From contig NC_044566.1 in NCBI RefSeq assembly GCF_007565055.1, positions 57,333,332 through 57,397,331 of the forward strand: a DNA stretch of 64,000 nucleotides, given 5' to 3'. How positions within the stretch are numbered: position 1 is the stretch's first letter; every line of letters begins with the position of its first letter. A program made the position numbers and the translations under genes. Below the pieces are notes generated by a model. The model was not told the origin of the DNA and ran no database searches. It was given only the letters and a program-made list of their open reading frames with translations. This document shows, piece after piece, positions 15,340 through 27,835 of the stretch. Origin of the DNA: Rhinopithecus roxellana. Lineage: Eukaryota > Chordata > Mammalia > Primates > Cercopithecidae.

Positions 15340-16157
15340 CTAACCTCTAATTAAGAAGTTTTTAAAACATGGCCTCCTAGTTCCATGTCAGTCTCCTTGT
15401 AATAGTCCTGTCCTCCCTGTCTAAAAACAAAATGAAGAATATTGTCTAGTTCAAGGCTTATGAACCATTAATGAGGCTGTAATTCCCCTACATCTTATAG
15501 TGCCAAATCCTTCTACCATATTTACCCAAGTATCAGAAGACACCAAATGGTTCATGATATTAGATCTTAAGGATGCTTTCTCTTGTATGTCTCTTTGCCT
15601 TGACTGTCACTATTTGTTTGCTTTTGAGTGAACTAATACTGAAAATAGTATTTCCTGGCAGTATACCTGGGTCGTACTGCCTCGGAGCTTTAGGGATAGC
15701 CCTCACTTGTTCAGAAATGCCTTGGCAAGAGAATTACGATAACTAGAGCCAGAAAGGGAAGCCACACTCCAATATGTGGATGACATCCTTGTGTGCAGAC
15801 CCACTAAAGAGGCCTCAGATAAGAATGTTATTCAAGTTCTAAACTTCCTGGGAGAAAGGGTATCCAGTCTCTCCACCCAAGGCCCAGATTTCTAAATTGA
15901 AAGTAAAATATCTGGGGTACATCTTAAGCCCAGGAAACTACACCATGTCCATCGAACAAAAGGAAGCTATCTTAAAGGTCAGGCCTCTACAACTGAAGAA
16001 GCAACTCAAAACTTTCCTGGGTATGACAGGAACTTGCAAGATTTGGATCCCAGGATTTGGAATCATTGCTAAGCTACCATATGAAGCTCTAACAGGGTCG
16101 AAGCATGAACTGCTTGAATGGTCAAGGAAACAACAAGAGGCTTTATGTTCTAGCTGA
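15340..16157 (+). pseudogene. ERV reverse-transcriptase pseudogene
   Basis: LDLKDAFSCMSL (about 15561-15596) and LQYVDDIL (about 15768-15791, the YVDD active site) are diagnostic of gamma-like RT. The connection segment follows with KYLGYILSPG and KTFLGMTG up to about 16157. In-frame stops (for example after FAFE near 15630) and a frameshift near 15880 inactivate it. Sequence for RNase H and integrase is not recognisable after 16160. Confidence 0.8.
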
Positions 16158-16159
16158 AC

Positions 16160-16664
16160 AAAGTGGGGTTTGCACAGTAATAAAACACACCTGTTGTTCT
16201 TATATTAACAATTCAGGATTAGTTGAACTGAAAGTTCAAAAGATTTACTAACAGGCTACCTGGCTACATAATTTCCATATAATCCCACTGCTCAAACCAT
16301 CTGGGACTCCATCAAAGGATACTACCAACTGTGATGTGGTTCTTTCCTTTGACCTTCAGTAGCTCTTATTATGGTGAATCTTTGTCCTTACTTGTTTAAC
16401 CTCCTTGTAAATTTTGTGTCTTTTACATTACAACAGTTCCATGTCAAAATGATGGTTATGCAATGATTCCAATCCCTCCCTTGGATTCAGAGTCTCCTGA
16501 TGACTCACCCTTAGAGCCCTCAGGCCAGGCAGCCAGAGATTACCACGCCCTTGTGAGGCAGGGCCAACATCTCTAATCAGCAGGAAGTAGATAAAGAAGA
16601 CCAACCATTTCCCTCATCAACCCTTAAGAATAAGAGATGGAAATCTCTGAAGGGGAAGGGGAAA
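16160..16664. other. ERV pol-env remnant
   Basis: About 500 bp stand where several kilobases of pol and env would be expected, so there is a large deletion. I see no recognisable env motif. A purine-rich run at about 16650-16664 ('gaaggggaaggggaaa') could be the polypurine tract. Confidence 0.45.
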
Positions 16665-17090
16665 TGAAACAGGAATAATAAGGGTGGTTGCAGGAGAATA
16701 AAAAACTCCAGGCAGCAGTTTCACATGACTAAAGCCAGGATGAGAGCCAAGATAGCTATGGCTGACGGGACCCACTATGGCACTGGATTTGATGGAGGTT
16801 CACCTAGGACCTCATTACACACTCACTAACATACGAAATCACACACCTATCACCATCATAATGGTTCCAGGAACACCCATATTTGGAGTAAAACTAGATA
16901 GCATCACAGTTCTGAGAAATAATCTACCCGTTTACAGTAATCTTGATGAATATTCCATCCCTTGTTTAGAAGAAACTCATAAAGGTAGCAGCTCCAAAAA
17001 CCCTTGCATGCAACTCTCTCTTAAGTAAGCCCACACTCCCCTTTCCTGAGTGTGTACTTTTCTCTTTGCAATAAATCTCTGTACTTTTCC
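16665..17090 (+). repeat. ERV 3' LTR, U3-R part
   Basis: Begins 'tgaaacagga' right after the purine tract. The R-like part from about 16977 matches the 5' end. An AATAAA signal lies at 17070-17075, followed by 'tctctgtacttttcc' and an A-rich segment at 17091-17110 instead of U5. Confidence 0.6.
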
Positions 17091-17164
17091 TTAAAAGAAC
17101 CCAAACAAAACCTTTTATTTGCAGACCCCGAAATTTGAATTTCATTTAATTAAAAAAACACTCT

Positions 17165-17930
17165 TTTTCCCCCATCTTACTCATCATCACTCGCCATCAG
17201 AGAAATGCAAATCAAAACTACAATGAGATACCATCTCACACCAGTTAGAATGGTGATCATTAAAAAATCAGGAAACAACTGGTGCTGGAGAGGATGTGGA
17301 GAAACAGGAACACTTTTACACTGTTGGTGGGACTGTAAACTAGTTCAACCATTGTGGAAAACAGTATGGTGATTCCTCAAGGATCTAGAACTAGAAATAC
17401 CATTTGACCCAGCCATCCCATTACTGGGTATATACCCAAAGGATTATAAGTCATGCTGCTATAAAGACACATGTACACGTACGTTTATTACGGCACTATT
17501 CACCACAATAGCGAAGACTTGGAATCAACCCAAATGTCCATCAGTGACAGACTGGATTAACAAAATGTGGCACATATACACCATGGAATACTATGTAGCC
17601 ATAAAAAAGGATGTATTCATGTCCTTTGTAGGGACATGGATGCAGCTGGAAACCATCATTCTCAGCAAACTATCGCAAGAACAGAAAACCAAATACTGCA
17701 TGTTGTCACTCATAGGTGGGAATTGAACAATGAGATCACCTGGACACAGGAAGGAGATCATCACACACCTATAGTGGCAGGGGAGAGGGATAGCATTAGG
17801 AGATACACCTAATGTAAATGACGAGTTAATAGGTGCAGCACACCAACATGGCACATGTATACATATGTAACAAACCTGCACATCGTGCACATGTACCCTA
17901 GAACTTAAAGTACAAAAAAAAAAAAAAAAA
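17165..17930 (+). mobile_element. L1PA-type LINE 3' end, first tandem copy
   Basis: 5'-truncated L1. It encodes the ORF2 C-terminus (WINKMWHIYTMEYYVAIKKD), ends at a stop near 17724, and has a 3' UTR that terminates in poly(A) at 17914-17930. Its 3' UTR has lost the G-rich run present in the next copy. Confidence 0.93.
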
Positions 17931-18657
17931 GCCAGGAAACAACAGATGCTGGAGAGGATGTGGAGAAATAGGAACGCTTTTACACTGTTGGTAGGAGTGT
18001 AAATTAGTTCTACCATTGTGGAGGATAGCGGGGTGATTCCTCAAGGATCTAGAACCAGACATACCATTGACCCAGTGATCCCATTACTGGGTATATACCC
18101 AGTGGATTTTAAATCATGCTGCTATAAAGACACATGCACACATATGTTTATCGTGGCACTATTCATGATACCAAAGACTTGGAACCAACCCAAATGTCCA
18201 TCAATGATAGACTGGATTAAGAAAATGTGGCACGTATACACCATGGAATATTATGCAGTCATAAAACAGGATGAGTTCATGTCCTTTGTAGGGACATGGA
18301 TGAAGCTGGAAACCATCATTCTCAGCAAAGTATCACAAGGACAGAAAACCAAACACTGCATGTTCTCAGTCACAAGTGGGAAATGAACAATGAGATCACT
18401 TGGACACAGGGCGGGGAACATCACACACTGGGGCCTGTCAGGGGGTGGGGGTCTGGGGGAGGGATAGCATTAGGATAAATACCTAATGTAAATGACGAGT
18501 TAATGGGTGCAGCACACCAACATGACACATGTAGACCTATGTAATAAACCTGCACGTTGTGCACATGTACCCTAGAACTTAAAATATAATAAAAAATTTT
18601 TAAAAGAAAAAATAAAATTGAAATAAAAGAAAAATCTCCAAATTAAAAAAAAAAAAA
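17931..18657 (+). mobile_element. L1PA-type LINE 3' end, second tandem copy
   Basis: Starts within the poly(A) end of the preceding L1 with 'gccaggaaacaacagatgctggagaggatg', the same L1 region as 17265 onward. It ends in an A-rich tail, with the last run at 18645-18657. It has the ORF2 C-terminal WIKKMWHVYTMEYYAVIKQD and an intact G-rich 3' UTR motif. Confidence 0.92.
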
Positions 18658-18754
18658 TGTAAAACCTATCCTATTTGAGGACTGTGCAAAATCTGAAACT
18701 GAGCTATCTGTTCCATGGCTTACATGAAAAGAAATAGTATTAGAGAAGAGTAAA

Positions 18755-18756
<2 letters not shown>

Positions 18757-18787
<31 letters not shown>

Positions 18788-18918
18788 GAAGGGGACAGGG
18801 TCTCACTTTGTCACTCAGGCTGGAGTGCAGCAGCGCAATCTCAGCTCAGTGCAGCCTTGACCTCCTGGGATCAAGCAATCCTCCTGCCTCAGCCCTCCAA
18901 GTAACTGAGACTACAGGT
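18757..18918 (-). mobile_element. Alu left-monomer fragment, minus orientation
   Basis: Only the left half of an Alu is present in antisense ('ctcaggctggagtgcagcagcgcaatctcagctcag' to 'actgagactacaggtt'). It is an old J or FLAM type. Confidence 0.82.
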
Positions 18919-19404
18919 TAATTCAAAATTATAGTACAATTTCATTCAGAATCTCAGCATCTGCCTTTCTCAATGTCTCCCATTTTTATTTTAAAAACAT
19001 TTTTATAAATAAATCTACAATGATGAGATATTCTATTTAATGTTTTCTGACCACTGCTCTTCCGAGTTAGGCATAATATTATGGATATTTAGTAGTACCT
19101 GTAAGTTTTCTCTTAGCATGACTATAATGCCCTTGTATAACAGATACAAAGTCTTGTCATCTAAATCTATAACAAAATAATCTACACTCTGCTGTATTTC
19201 AAAGTGTGAGATTAGAAATCCATTTTTCTTCTTGTTTAGACATGATGGCTATGTACTGGTATTTAAAAGCCGAAAACTTAGGTTTGGCAATACAGGCGGT
19301 ACATGAAACACTGTTGAGTTATTACATCTCTGTAATTTCTAGTTTGCCAAGCAACAGTGCAAGGTGAGGAGAGCATAACAAATATTCTTGTTACAAATCT
19401 TTAA

Positions 19405-19595
19405 CTCTCTGGTTGTGGCACAAAGCAGCTACAGGCAATAGCTAAACAAATGAGTGTGACTGTGTTCACTGAAATTTGAAAATCCTATAAATTTTACAAT
19501 TCATATATTATTCTTTTTTTGATTATTTTCAACCATTTAGAAATATAAAAAAGCATCCTTAACTTAGAGCCATACAAAAATGGATGCTGGCAGTT
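19405..19595 (-). mobile_element. hAT-like MER element relic, orientation B
   Basis: 'gtggcacaaagcagctacaggcaatagctaaacaaatgagtgtgactgtgttc' followed by 'ttttgattattttcaaccatttagaaatataaaaaagc' and 'gagccatacaaaaa' are phrases of the same family as 12893-13041. Confidence 0.5.
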
Positions 19596-20289
19596 AGCTC
19601 TTGAGCTATAGAAAAAAAAACTGGGACCACTGAAGATGAGTTATAGGAAAAGCAGACTTAAGGTTAATGTAAGGGGACATTACTAACATTTTACTACCAT
19701 TTAAAAATGAAAGTAGCCACTCTTGTGAGGTAGTATACACATTTCATAGAAAATACTGAACCCAAAACTCTTCCATTTGTTGGAAGTGATAAAAAAGGAA
19801 CTTCTAAATTGAAATGATGAGATCCAAAGATGCTTCCAGATATCATTTTTACAAATAATTATTACCTAAATTTATCCCAGTAGCAACTCTAGCTTAATAC
19901 TGGCAGTGGATATAGCTAATAGAAGCAGAAAGGGAGAGAGTAGGAAGGAGAGGAAAAAAACAGAGGGGTGGGGATGGGGAAGTAGAACTAATATATAATA
20001 TGTAATGGATGTAGTTTATGTGAGAAAGACTTTGTGTGAAGCCAGTCAGCCAACCTATACTAGAAGAAAAGCTCTTGGATAGACATAAAGAGATTGGCAA
20101 AAATTGTACATGGATATGTTTTAAAATAAAATAAAAATATAAGGTATGTATTCATTTTTTACCATTAAACCATTTTCTGGTTTAATTAGCTTTCAGATTA
20201 ACAGACCAACTACTCATCTCAATTGCATAGATTTAGAGGGTTTCCACTGTATACACTTAAAACTTTCATCACACATTTTTTATTTTTAC
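19596..20289. other. Intron 8-9, upstream end (next to exon 8 donor)
   Basis: No repeat is recognised except a purine-rich stretch at about 19918-19990 ('agaagcagaaagggagagag'). Confidence 0.4.
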
Positions 20290-20398
20290 CTCATAAAGTG
20301 TGTTGTATGTGGTGACAGTCACAGTGTTTGTATGCAACATCAGCCTTTCTCCAAGAAGAGTGAAAAGACTATGGGTGTGCATAATTTCAACTTTTCTC
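20290..20398 (-). CDS. NBEA: NBEA exon 8 of 12 in window
   Basis: This 109-bp exon completes the Lys codon and encodes 36 codons (window residues 256-291), from RKVEIMHTHSLFTLLGERLM to YNTLYE. The acceptor cccccttctctccag has a strong pyrimidine tract, and the donor is GAG|GTAAAA. It lies alone between introns of 17.9 and 15.1 kb. Oppositely oriented Alu blocks lie on its two sides (see findings). Skipping it would shift the frame. Confidence 0.95.
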
Positions 20399-21088
20399 CT
20401 GGAGAGAAGGGGGAAAAATAAAACACCATGAAACACATTGGATTCTCTGCTCACATGACTTTTAGATAAGAGAGAACAATTTACAAGCAGATACAGAATA
20501 ATACAAGTAATTATTTTTATGAACTTCCATCTATAGAAACAACAGTTTGTAACACAACTGTGTCCTAAAGTTCCAAGACTGTTAAAAACTTTTCAAATAA
20601 AATATCTGTGTGAACTAAAATGTGAAATGTACAAATTATGGAATATTACATAAATGTCATTGCTATTATTTTCAAATTTCAAATAACTATTTAGAAGTGA
20701 TTTTATTGGGTTAAAACTATTGGTTTCCCCTAACATAGAGACCACATAATTTTTAAATCATTTCTATCCAAATTCAAAGTTTATAACATACACTGTAACA
20801 AACCTTAACATCAAGAACTAAAATTATGGTTAAAAATAAATATGAGAGCTTAATTTTGGGGTCATTAAAACAAAATAATTCTGCATAATTAAAGAGAGTT
20901 CATCATTGCTTGTATTTGTGGTCTACCAATGGATTTAAAAAATACCTTTCTACTTAATGTTGCCTGATTTAATTTTGTCCCACCCACACCCACAACTTAG
21001 GATAGAAGGTTCCATTAAAGGAACCATCCTGGAACTCTTAGCTGTAGCTCAAGAATTACTACCGGCCTCTCATTTGTGTTACTTCCTT
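20399..21088. other. Intron 7-8 next to exon 8 acceptor
   Basis: AT-rich, with no repeat or second exon recognised. The pyrimidine tract of the exon 8 acceptor occupies about 20399-20415. Confidence 0.4.
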
Positions 21089-21102
21089 AGAATTCAAGAT
21101 CT

Positions 21103-21406
<304 letters not shown>

Positions 21407-21415
21407 TCAAAATCT

Positions 21416-22337
21416 AGATCATCTTCTCTCCCCACTCTCAGTATTTCATTTCTTTCTTCAATTTTCCATTGTTCTCTGGTTTTGGCAACTGTGACACAGT
21501 CTGACAAAGTAATCACCAAACTCTGGTTCCTTTCTTCCTGGGTCCACATCTGTATTACATTTCCAGCCCCTCTTATAGCTAAGTGTGGCTATTTAACTGA
21601 GTTCTAGCCAATAAAATGTGAACAGAACAGTTGTAGATTATTTTGAGGCCTGACCCACAGGAAAAGCACTCATGCACATTTTCCATGCTCTTTCTGCAAG
21701 CCAGCAACACAGATCCACAGAAGGAAGACAATGGAGCCACAAGGTGGGAGAAGCTGCCTGGGTCTCTAAATCACTGTAAGATAATCAACTGCTTGGGAAG
21801 GCCTATTTGGATTTTAAGTGAACATGAAATAAAATACTACCTGGGAAGTGACTAGAATTTCATTATTTATCAGTTATGGCAGCTATTGTTACCATAATTA
21901 ATACAGAAATCAAATGAACCATTTATGTGGGTACCATTCATCTGCAAAAGGTCTCGTCTAACATCAGCTTCCAAGTGCCACACTCCATAACAAAAGGCAC
22001 AGGACTGTTGATCCCCTCACCCTATCTGCCTCGGTCCAGGCAAGGAAAAAGCAAAATTACCTAAACTCAAAAGGAAGCTAGGACATCTGTCCTGTGGCTG
22101 TGTTTGCAAAACACTTAAATATGACTGAAAAAGGTCAAATGGCTATTAAAAAAAATACAGGGCTAATGCGTATTATGGAACGATGGAAGGGAGGTTTAAA
22201 TCTCTTCCAACTCAAGCGTTGCCCAAGAAAAGGAGGCCTTAAGTGTTCCTTTGCTCCCAATCAGGAAAGAACAAATGACAAAGCACAGACCTTGAAACAG
22301 GTGCTGGTAAACATAGGTCTAAATTAGTCTATCTGAA
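21416..22337. other. Intron 7-8 spacer
   Basis: No confident feature. A plus-strand frame of 77 codons at 22094-22327 has no recognisable motif and I treat it as chance. Confidence 0.4.
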
Positions 22338-22659
22338 GGCCAGCTCAGTGGCTAATGCCTGTAATCCCAGCAGTTTGGGAGGTCAACGCAGGAGGCTCAC
22401 TTGAACTCATGAGTTCAAGACCAGTCTGGGCAACACAGCAAGACCTCATCTCTACTAAATAAAATAAAATAAATAAAATAAAATAAAATAAAATAAATTA
22501 GCTGGGCATGGTGGCAGGCTCCTCTCATCCCCAGTTACTCAAGAAGGGGAGGATGACTTGATTCCTGGAGATCAAGGCTGCAGTGGGCTTGCACCACTGC
22601 ACTCCAGCCTGAGCAACAGAGTGAGACCTGGTCTCAAAAAACTGAACTAATTAATTAAG
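22338..22659 (+). mobile_element. AluJ-like, plus orientation, with (AAATA)n linker
   Basis: Old sense Alu whose middle linker has become a run of AAATA-type units (about 22458-22498). Target-site duplication tagtctatctgaa (22325-22337) and taggctatctgaa (22660-22672), one mismatch. Confidence 0.9.
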
Positions 22660-23284
22660 TAGGCTATCTGAAATTTAGAATACTCTCTTAACCGTGCCAC
22701 TACTACTTCAGCTACCAAAGAAATCCTTGCTTTCTTGAGTATCTCCTCCAATGCAAACAGGTGCTTAATTCTAGGTTTGGAGGAAACTTGAAGATACTGT
22801 GCATACACCAGGGAAGAGACAAGTCAGCTTCCTCCTATAGTTTGCTTTAAAACAATACTTACCAATAAATTTGGCTGCACAGCAGTCAAGAGATAAACAA
22901 AATACCATCCATCATCTTAGGCAGGAAATGGTGCACTGCCCCTGTACATCACATGATTTTGTTCCTTATAGGACTTCTAATGAAAGACCTAGCTCTGTGG
23001 GTTTAGTTCAGGAAAGGCTTCAGTGGGACATTTACTGGAAAAACTAACATCAAAATTACCTTTAAGATCTAAAGAGACTTTAGTTTTAGTGCTGATTTGC
23101 TTATATCTTGAGTTTGACAGGACTTCTGCCCACATGGATCAAGAATGTCATCTATATTTTTACAGAATCTTGTAATCATGCACATTATAGATGTATTAGC
23201 TTACTATACATTCCACTGAAATGTATTTAAATTTTCTTCTTCACAAAACAACCTTTTTGTGGGGTGGTCAAAGATACTTCTTGT

Positions 23285-23587
<303 letters not shown>

Positions 23588-23798
23588 AAAGATACTTCTT
23601 GTAACAAATTCAGAGTATATGTGAAAACAGTAAAGAAAACAAAAAAGAAAGAAAACCCCATAATTCTGTAACCCGATATAATCATTATAAATATTTTATA
23701 TACAGATTAACTGCTATGCATATATGACACACAGATCTGAGAGGATGAGAGGAATACAATGGAAATTGCTCTATATAAGGTAATTTATACTTTGTTTA

Positions 23799-24188
<390 letters not shown>

Positions 24189-24189
24189 T

Positions 24190-24470
24190 TATCCATTCAC
24201 TACTGTTAGCCATTTATGTAATTTCCCATTTTTTTATACCATAAATAAAATTTTCCTTTAGACACATCTTTGGGCATAATCATGACTATTTCCTTAGGAT
24301 AAAAACTGAAATGATCAGGTTAAAAGCTTTTTATATTTTAATTTTTATGGGACTTTGCTGAACTGACCTCCAAAAATATGTACATTTATATTTCTACTAT
24401 TAAGGTATACATGCATTTTACCAACCCTATGTATTATAATAATCAGAAAAATAGTCAGTTTGGTATGTAA
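24190..24470 (-). mobile_element. Old L1 3' region, antisense
   Basis: 'tttccttaggataaaaactgaaatgatcaggttaaaagc' and 'gctgaactgacctccaaaaatatgtacatttatatttctac' follow the pattern of L1M-type antisense sequence. Confidence 0.5.
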
Positions 24471-27400
24471 AAAGTAGATCTTATTTTCACTGACAAGAAT
24501 TGCTGATCAATTGAAAGCTTCTAAGCATTTATACTACTTCCAAGAACTTCCTGATACTGTCCTGTGACCCATTTTTTTCTGTGTGTTCATCTTTTTTCTA
24601 CTAAGTATAAGATCCTTACTAACATCAGGAAAATTATTACTTTGTCAACTCATTGACAAATATTCTCCACTTTCTGAATTTCAAGGGATTTTGTGGCAAC
24701 AAAAGGTTTTTATAATTTTCTTGAATAAAATCTATCAAGTTTTGATCCTGTCATTTCTTCATTTATACTTAATACTCATTCTTTCTACCACAGCATTTTA
24801 AAATGATTTTTAACTCATTTTTCATAATTATTTAATTGCTTTTGTAAATCATATACAACATAGAAATTCATAAAGTATACGGAAATAGAAAGTACAACAC
24901 TTAAAATACTACTACCTAAAAGTAACACAATAAATAACAATGAACATTAAATATCTTTTTATGGAGAATAAGAGAAGGCAAGAAAGGAGAAGGGAAGGAA
25001 GAGGGAATAAAGAAGGATACAAGAAATTCATACTAAATTTTATTTTAAATAAAAAGCATCAAATATAATTTTACATTTAACAGAAAAGAAAGAAAAGGAC
25101 ATGAAACAATAAAAAAAATTTAAAACTTCAGATGACTTTCTTTACCACATGAAAGGCTTTTTCTAATTAAAAATCTTTATGAGGCTTAAAAAAATTATGA
25201 GGAAAAACAAAGTGTTACATAATTAACTAAACGTTTCAATTTTAGAAAATATCAGTTTACTCTTTTATATTAAAGACAGATAATTACCATCTTCACACTT
25301 TAGGTCACCTAATTTTTGTGAGTTATATTGCTATTTGAACATCAAGGTTTAAAACACTTAAATTATTTTCATCGTAACACTGCTGTTATGTATGAATTGC
25401 TGGGTCTTTGTCTATTTCAAATGAATTCACTTCCTTGACCTTGTCTTCACCATTTCTGGTTTTTCTTTTGACTCAGCTCTCAATTGATTGGGAATGCCAT
25501 TCAAGACGAGACGAAGAAGTCTGTCTTCTGAATTCTGACCTGATGTCTACATACTTAACAATCTGGCAGGATATAATATTCTCCGGTCACACCTTCTTTC
25601 AGAATTTGCAGACATTGCATTATTTCTTTTGGCACTGAATTCAACTGGGAGAAGTCTGAGGCCAGCCAAATGTTTAACCATTTGAAAGTACTTCTTTTTT
25701 TGCCTAGTTTTCTCATTTTCTTTTTAGGAACTCTTTTTTTTAATCACTAAATTCTGATCTAAATACTATATGTCTTAAGTCTTATTCTCTGTCAAATTTT
25801 TCTAGAAGATGGTGTGCTTTTTCTATACATTACTTAAGGGACTATATCTCATTTCCAATAGAAAATTGTTTCAGGCATTGACTTGATCCCTCAGTATGAC
25901 ATATTAATACAAAAACTTGGAATCCCATTTTCATCACAGAACATCAATCTCAGTTCATTCTTCGTGTTTCAAAAAAGAACTATTTTCACTCACCAAAAGT
26001 ACTAAAGAACAAAAACCTGGCATACCCAATCAATTCCTGTCACTCTAATGTGGGAATTATTAAGGGAGAAATCTAGGAATTCTGCTGACTTTGCAGGGAT
26101 AGAAATGAAGGAAGGATACTTACAAAGTCACTCCAGAATCTTTGGGTTCTTTTTTTTTAGCTGTCAATATTTTGAATGCATTGCTTTATGTGATGCTGCT
26201 TTCCTTGTCTGGTCACATTTGAATTTGTTGTTTTGGAGGGGGAGAGTCTCTATGTTACTATATAATGTTTATTTCATTAGGTTCGGACAAGGGAAATTCT
26301 TTCATCTCTCTTTATCAACTTGATCTGGAAGTCCACAATTCCAAATGTGTATTCTTTGTAAAATGTTTGTGGTTTTGGGTTTTCTTTTTTTTTTTGGTGG
26401 GGGTGGGGGTGCTGGGTGTGGTGATATGGTTTGAAGGCTTCTTCTCCACCTTCGATCCAGAAATTAAATAATTTCCCACTGCCAATTATTGAATAATTTT
26501 AATTATGTTTCTAGTATCTAAACAAACATAAATATCAGGATGTGTTTCTGTACCTTCATTCTACACCCCTTCTTTAAGTTTATTCCTTGATTTAAAGTCT
26601 ACTAGACTTATTACACTACTCATTATTCTTATTCTTCAAACTTCTATTGACATTTTTCCTCATTTGTTCATCTGAGTTAGCTTTTGAAGAGTTTTTTAAC
26701 CTTCAAATAAAAAAAAATTTTTTTATCAGAATGACATTGTTTACAAACTGATTTACTACAATTCTATCTTTATATGATTGGGTCTTTCCCATTAAGGTAT
26801 ATAGCATAGCTCTCCATTTACTGCATTTTAAATTTTTTAATGGTTTTCAGGAAACAATTTATAATTGTATTTACATTTCCAATCTCCTTTGGCTATTAAT
26901 GGATATATTATTCTGTAGTAAGAAGCATTAGTTACTCAACTGGTAGATATTATTATACTTTCTGTTCTTCTTCAATCTGTCAGGACAGTTGTAATATTAT
27001 TTCAGATTTTAACCTACATCTCCCCAGCATTTTATTTTGAGGCTAGAATGGAGGGTAAGGTATAGGAACTCAATGCTATATGCACCAATGTTTACATGGA
27101 AACTATATCAAAACACAGTTCTGCATTAAGGGAGCATAGGATAGCTTTGTTGATGATTACTAGTGAAGCAAAACAGGACATGTTTTGTGCTCCTGTAGTT
27201 TTATCTTACTTATTAGTAACTTGATGTTACCCTTCCCATTTTTTAATTGATGGCAGAAGTACTATGTATATGTGTGAAAAACTGAATAAATGAACACATA
27301 AAAATATAAAGAACAAAATGATGTTATTACCAAGAATTAGAAGTGAACCTCTTATATGTCATCCTAATGTACTATATTTTTCTTATAATCATTATAATCT

Positions 27401-27835
27401 ATCCTGTAATTTAAAAAGGCTTTCTTTATTCAAAAGCTTCTCTCTATTTTACCTCAGTGAGGTATGGGAAAGTTTGATTCATTTTGTTGGTTCCTTAAAA
27501 ACATCAGCTTTGTAGTCAGTGATCCTTTCAACAGTTCAACAGTTTTAATACTTCTAGTTTCTTCATGTTAGCCTGCACCCTTACTAATTTGTACTTCCTA
27601 CTTCATTCCTACTTTAATTAATGTTGTAATGTAAGTACAAAGTCCCTCTAACTTTTAATCTTTATTTTTCAATAATGGAGGTATTTATTTCTGATAAGAG
27701 TTTTTGCTATAAAGTACAGAAAATTTTAGATAATTTCTAATTTTTCTTTTATTTTCTTCTATTCTCTAAAAGATATCTTGACACTGCTTCTTAATTTCTA
27801 AGTAGGCAAGATATTCTGCATAATTTCTTTTTTTA
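24471..27835. other. Intron 7-8, T-rich stretch of unclear origin
   Basis: T-rich on the plus strand and probably in part old antisense L1 or other LINE sequence, but I cannot assign segments firmly. A purine-rich patch lies at about 24960-25025. Frames at 25408-25638 and 26048-26323 show no recognisable protein. Confidence 0.35.

Larger units (their letters stand above)
13042..17110 (+). mobile_element. Broken class I (gamma-like) endogenous retrovirus
   Basis: A degraded provirus-like copy in plus orientation, antisense to NBEA. The order is R-U5-like 5' end, gag, protease, reverse transcriptase, then a gap where RNase H, integrase and nearly all env should be, then a U3-R-like 3' end and a short A-rich tail. 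All reading frames contain stops and frameshifts, so it cannot make its proteins. The dual zinc knuckle and RT motifs put it in the gamma-like class I group; I do not recognise the family name. The 5' end lacks U3 and the 3' end lacks U5. Confidence 0.8.

Noticed and set aside
16777..17028. An 83-codon frame as env
   Set aside because: It falls in the U3-R region of the 3' LTR and shows no env motif.
17544..18386. Frames with MWHIYTMEYY-type peptides as genes
   Set aside because: They are the C-terminal part of L1 ORF2 in 5'-truncated copies without a promoter or full ORF.
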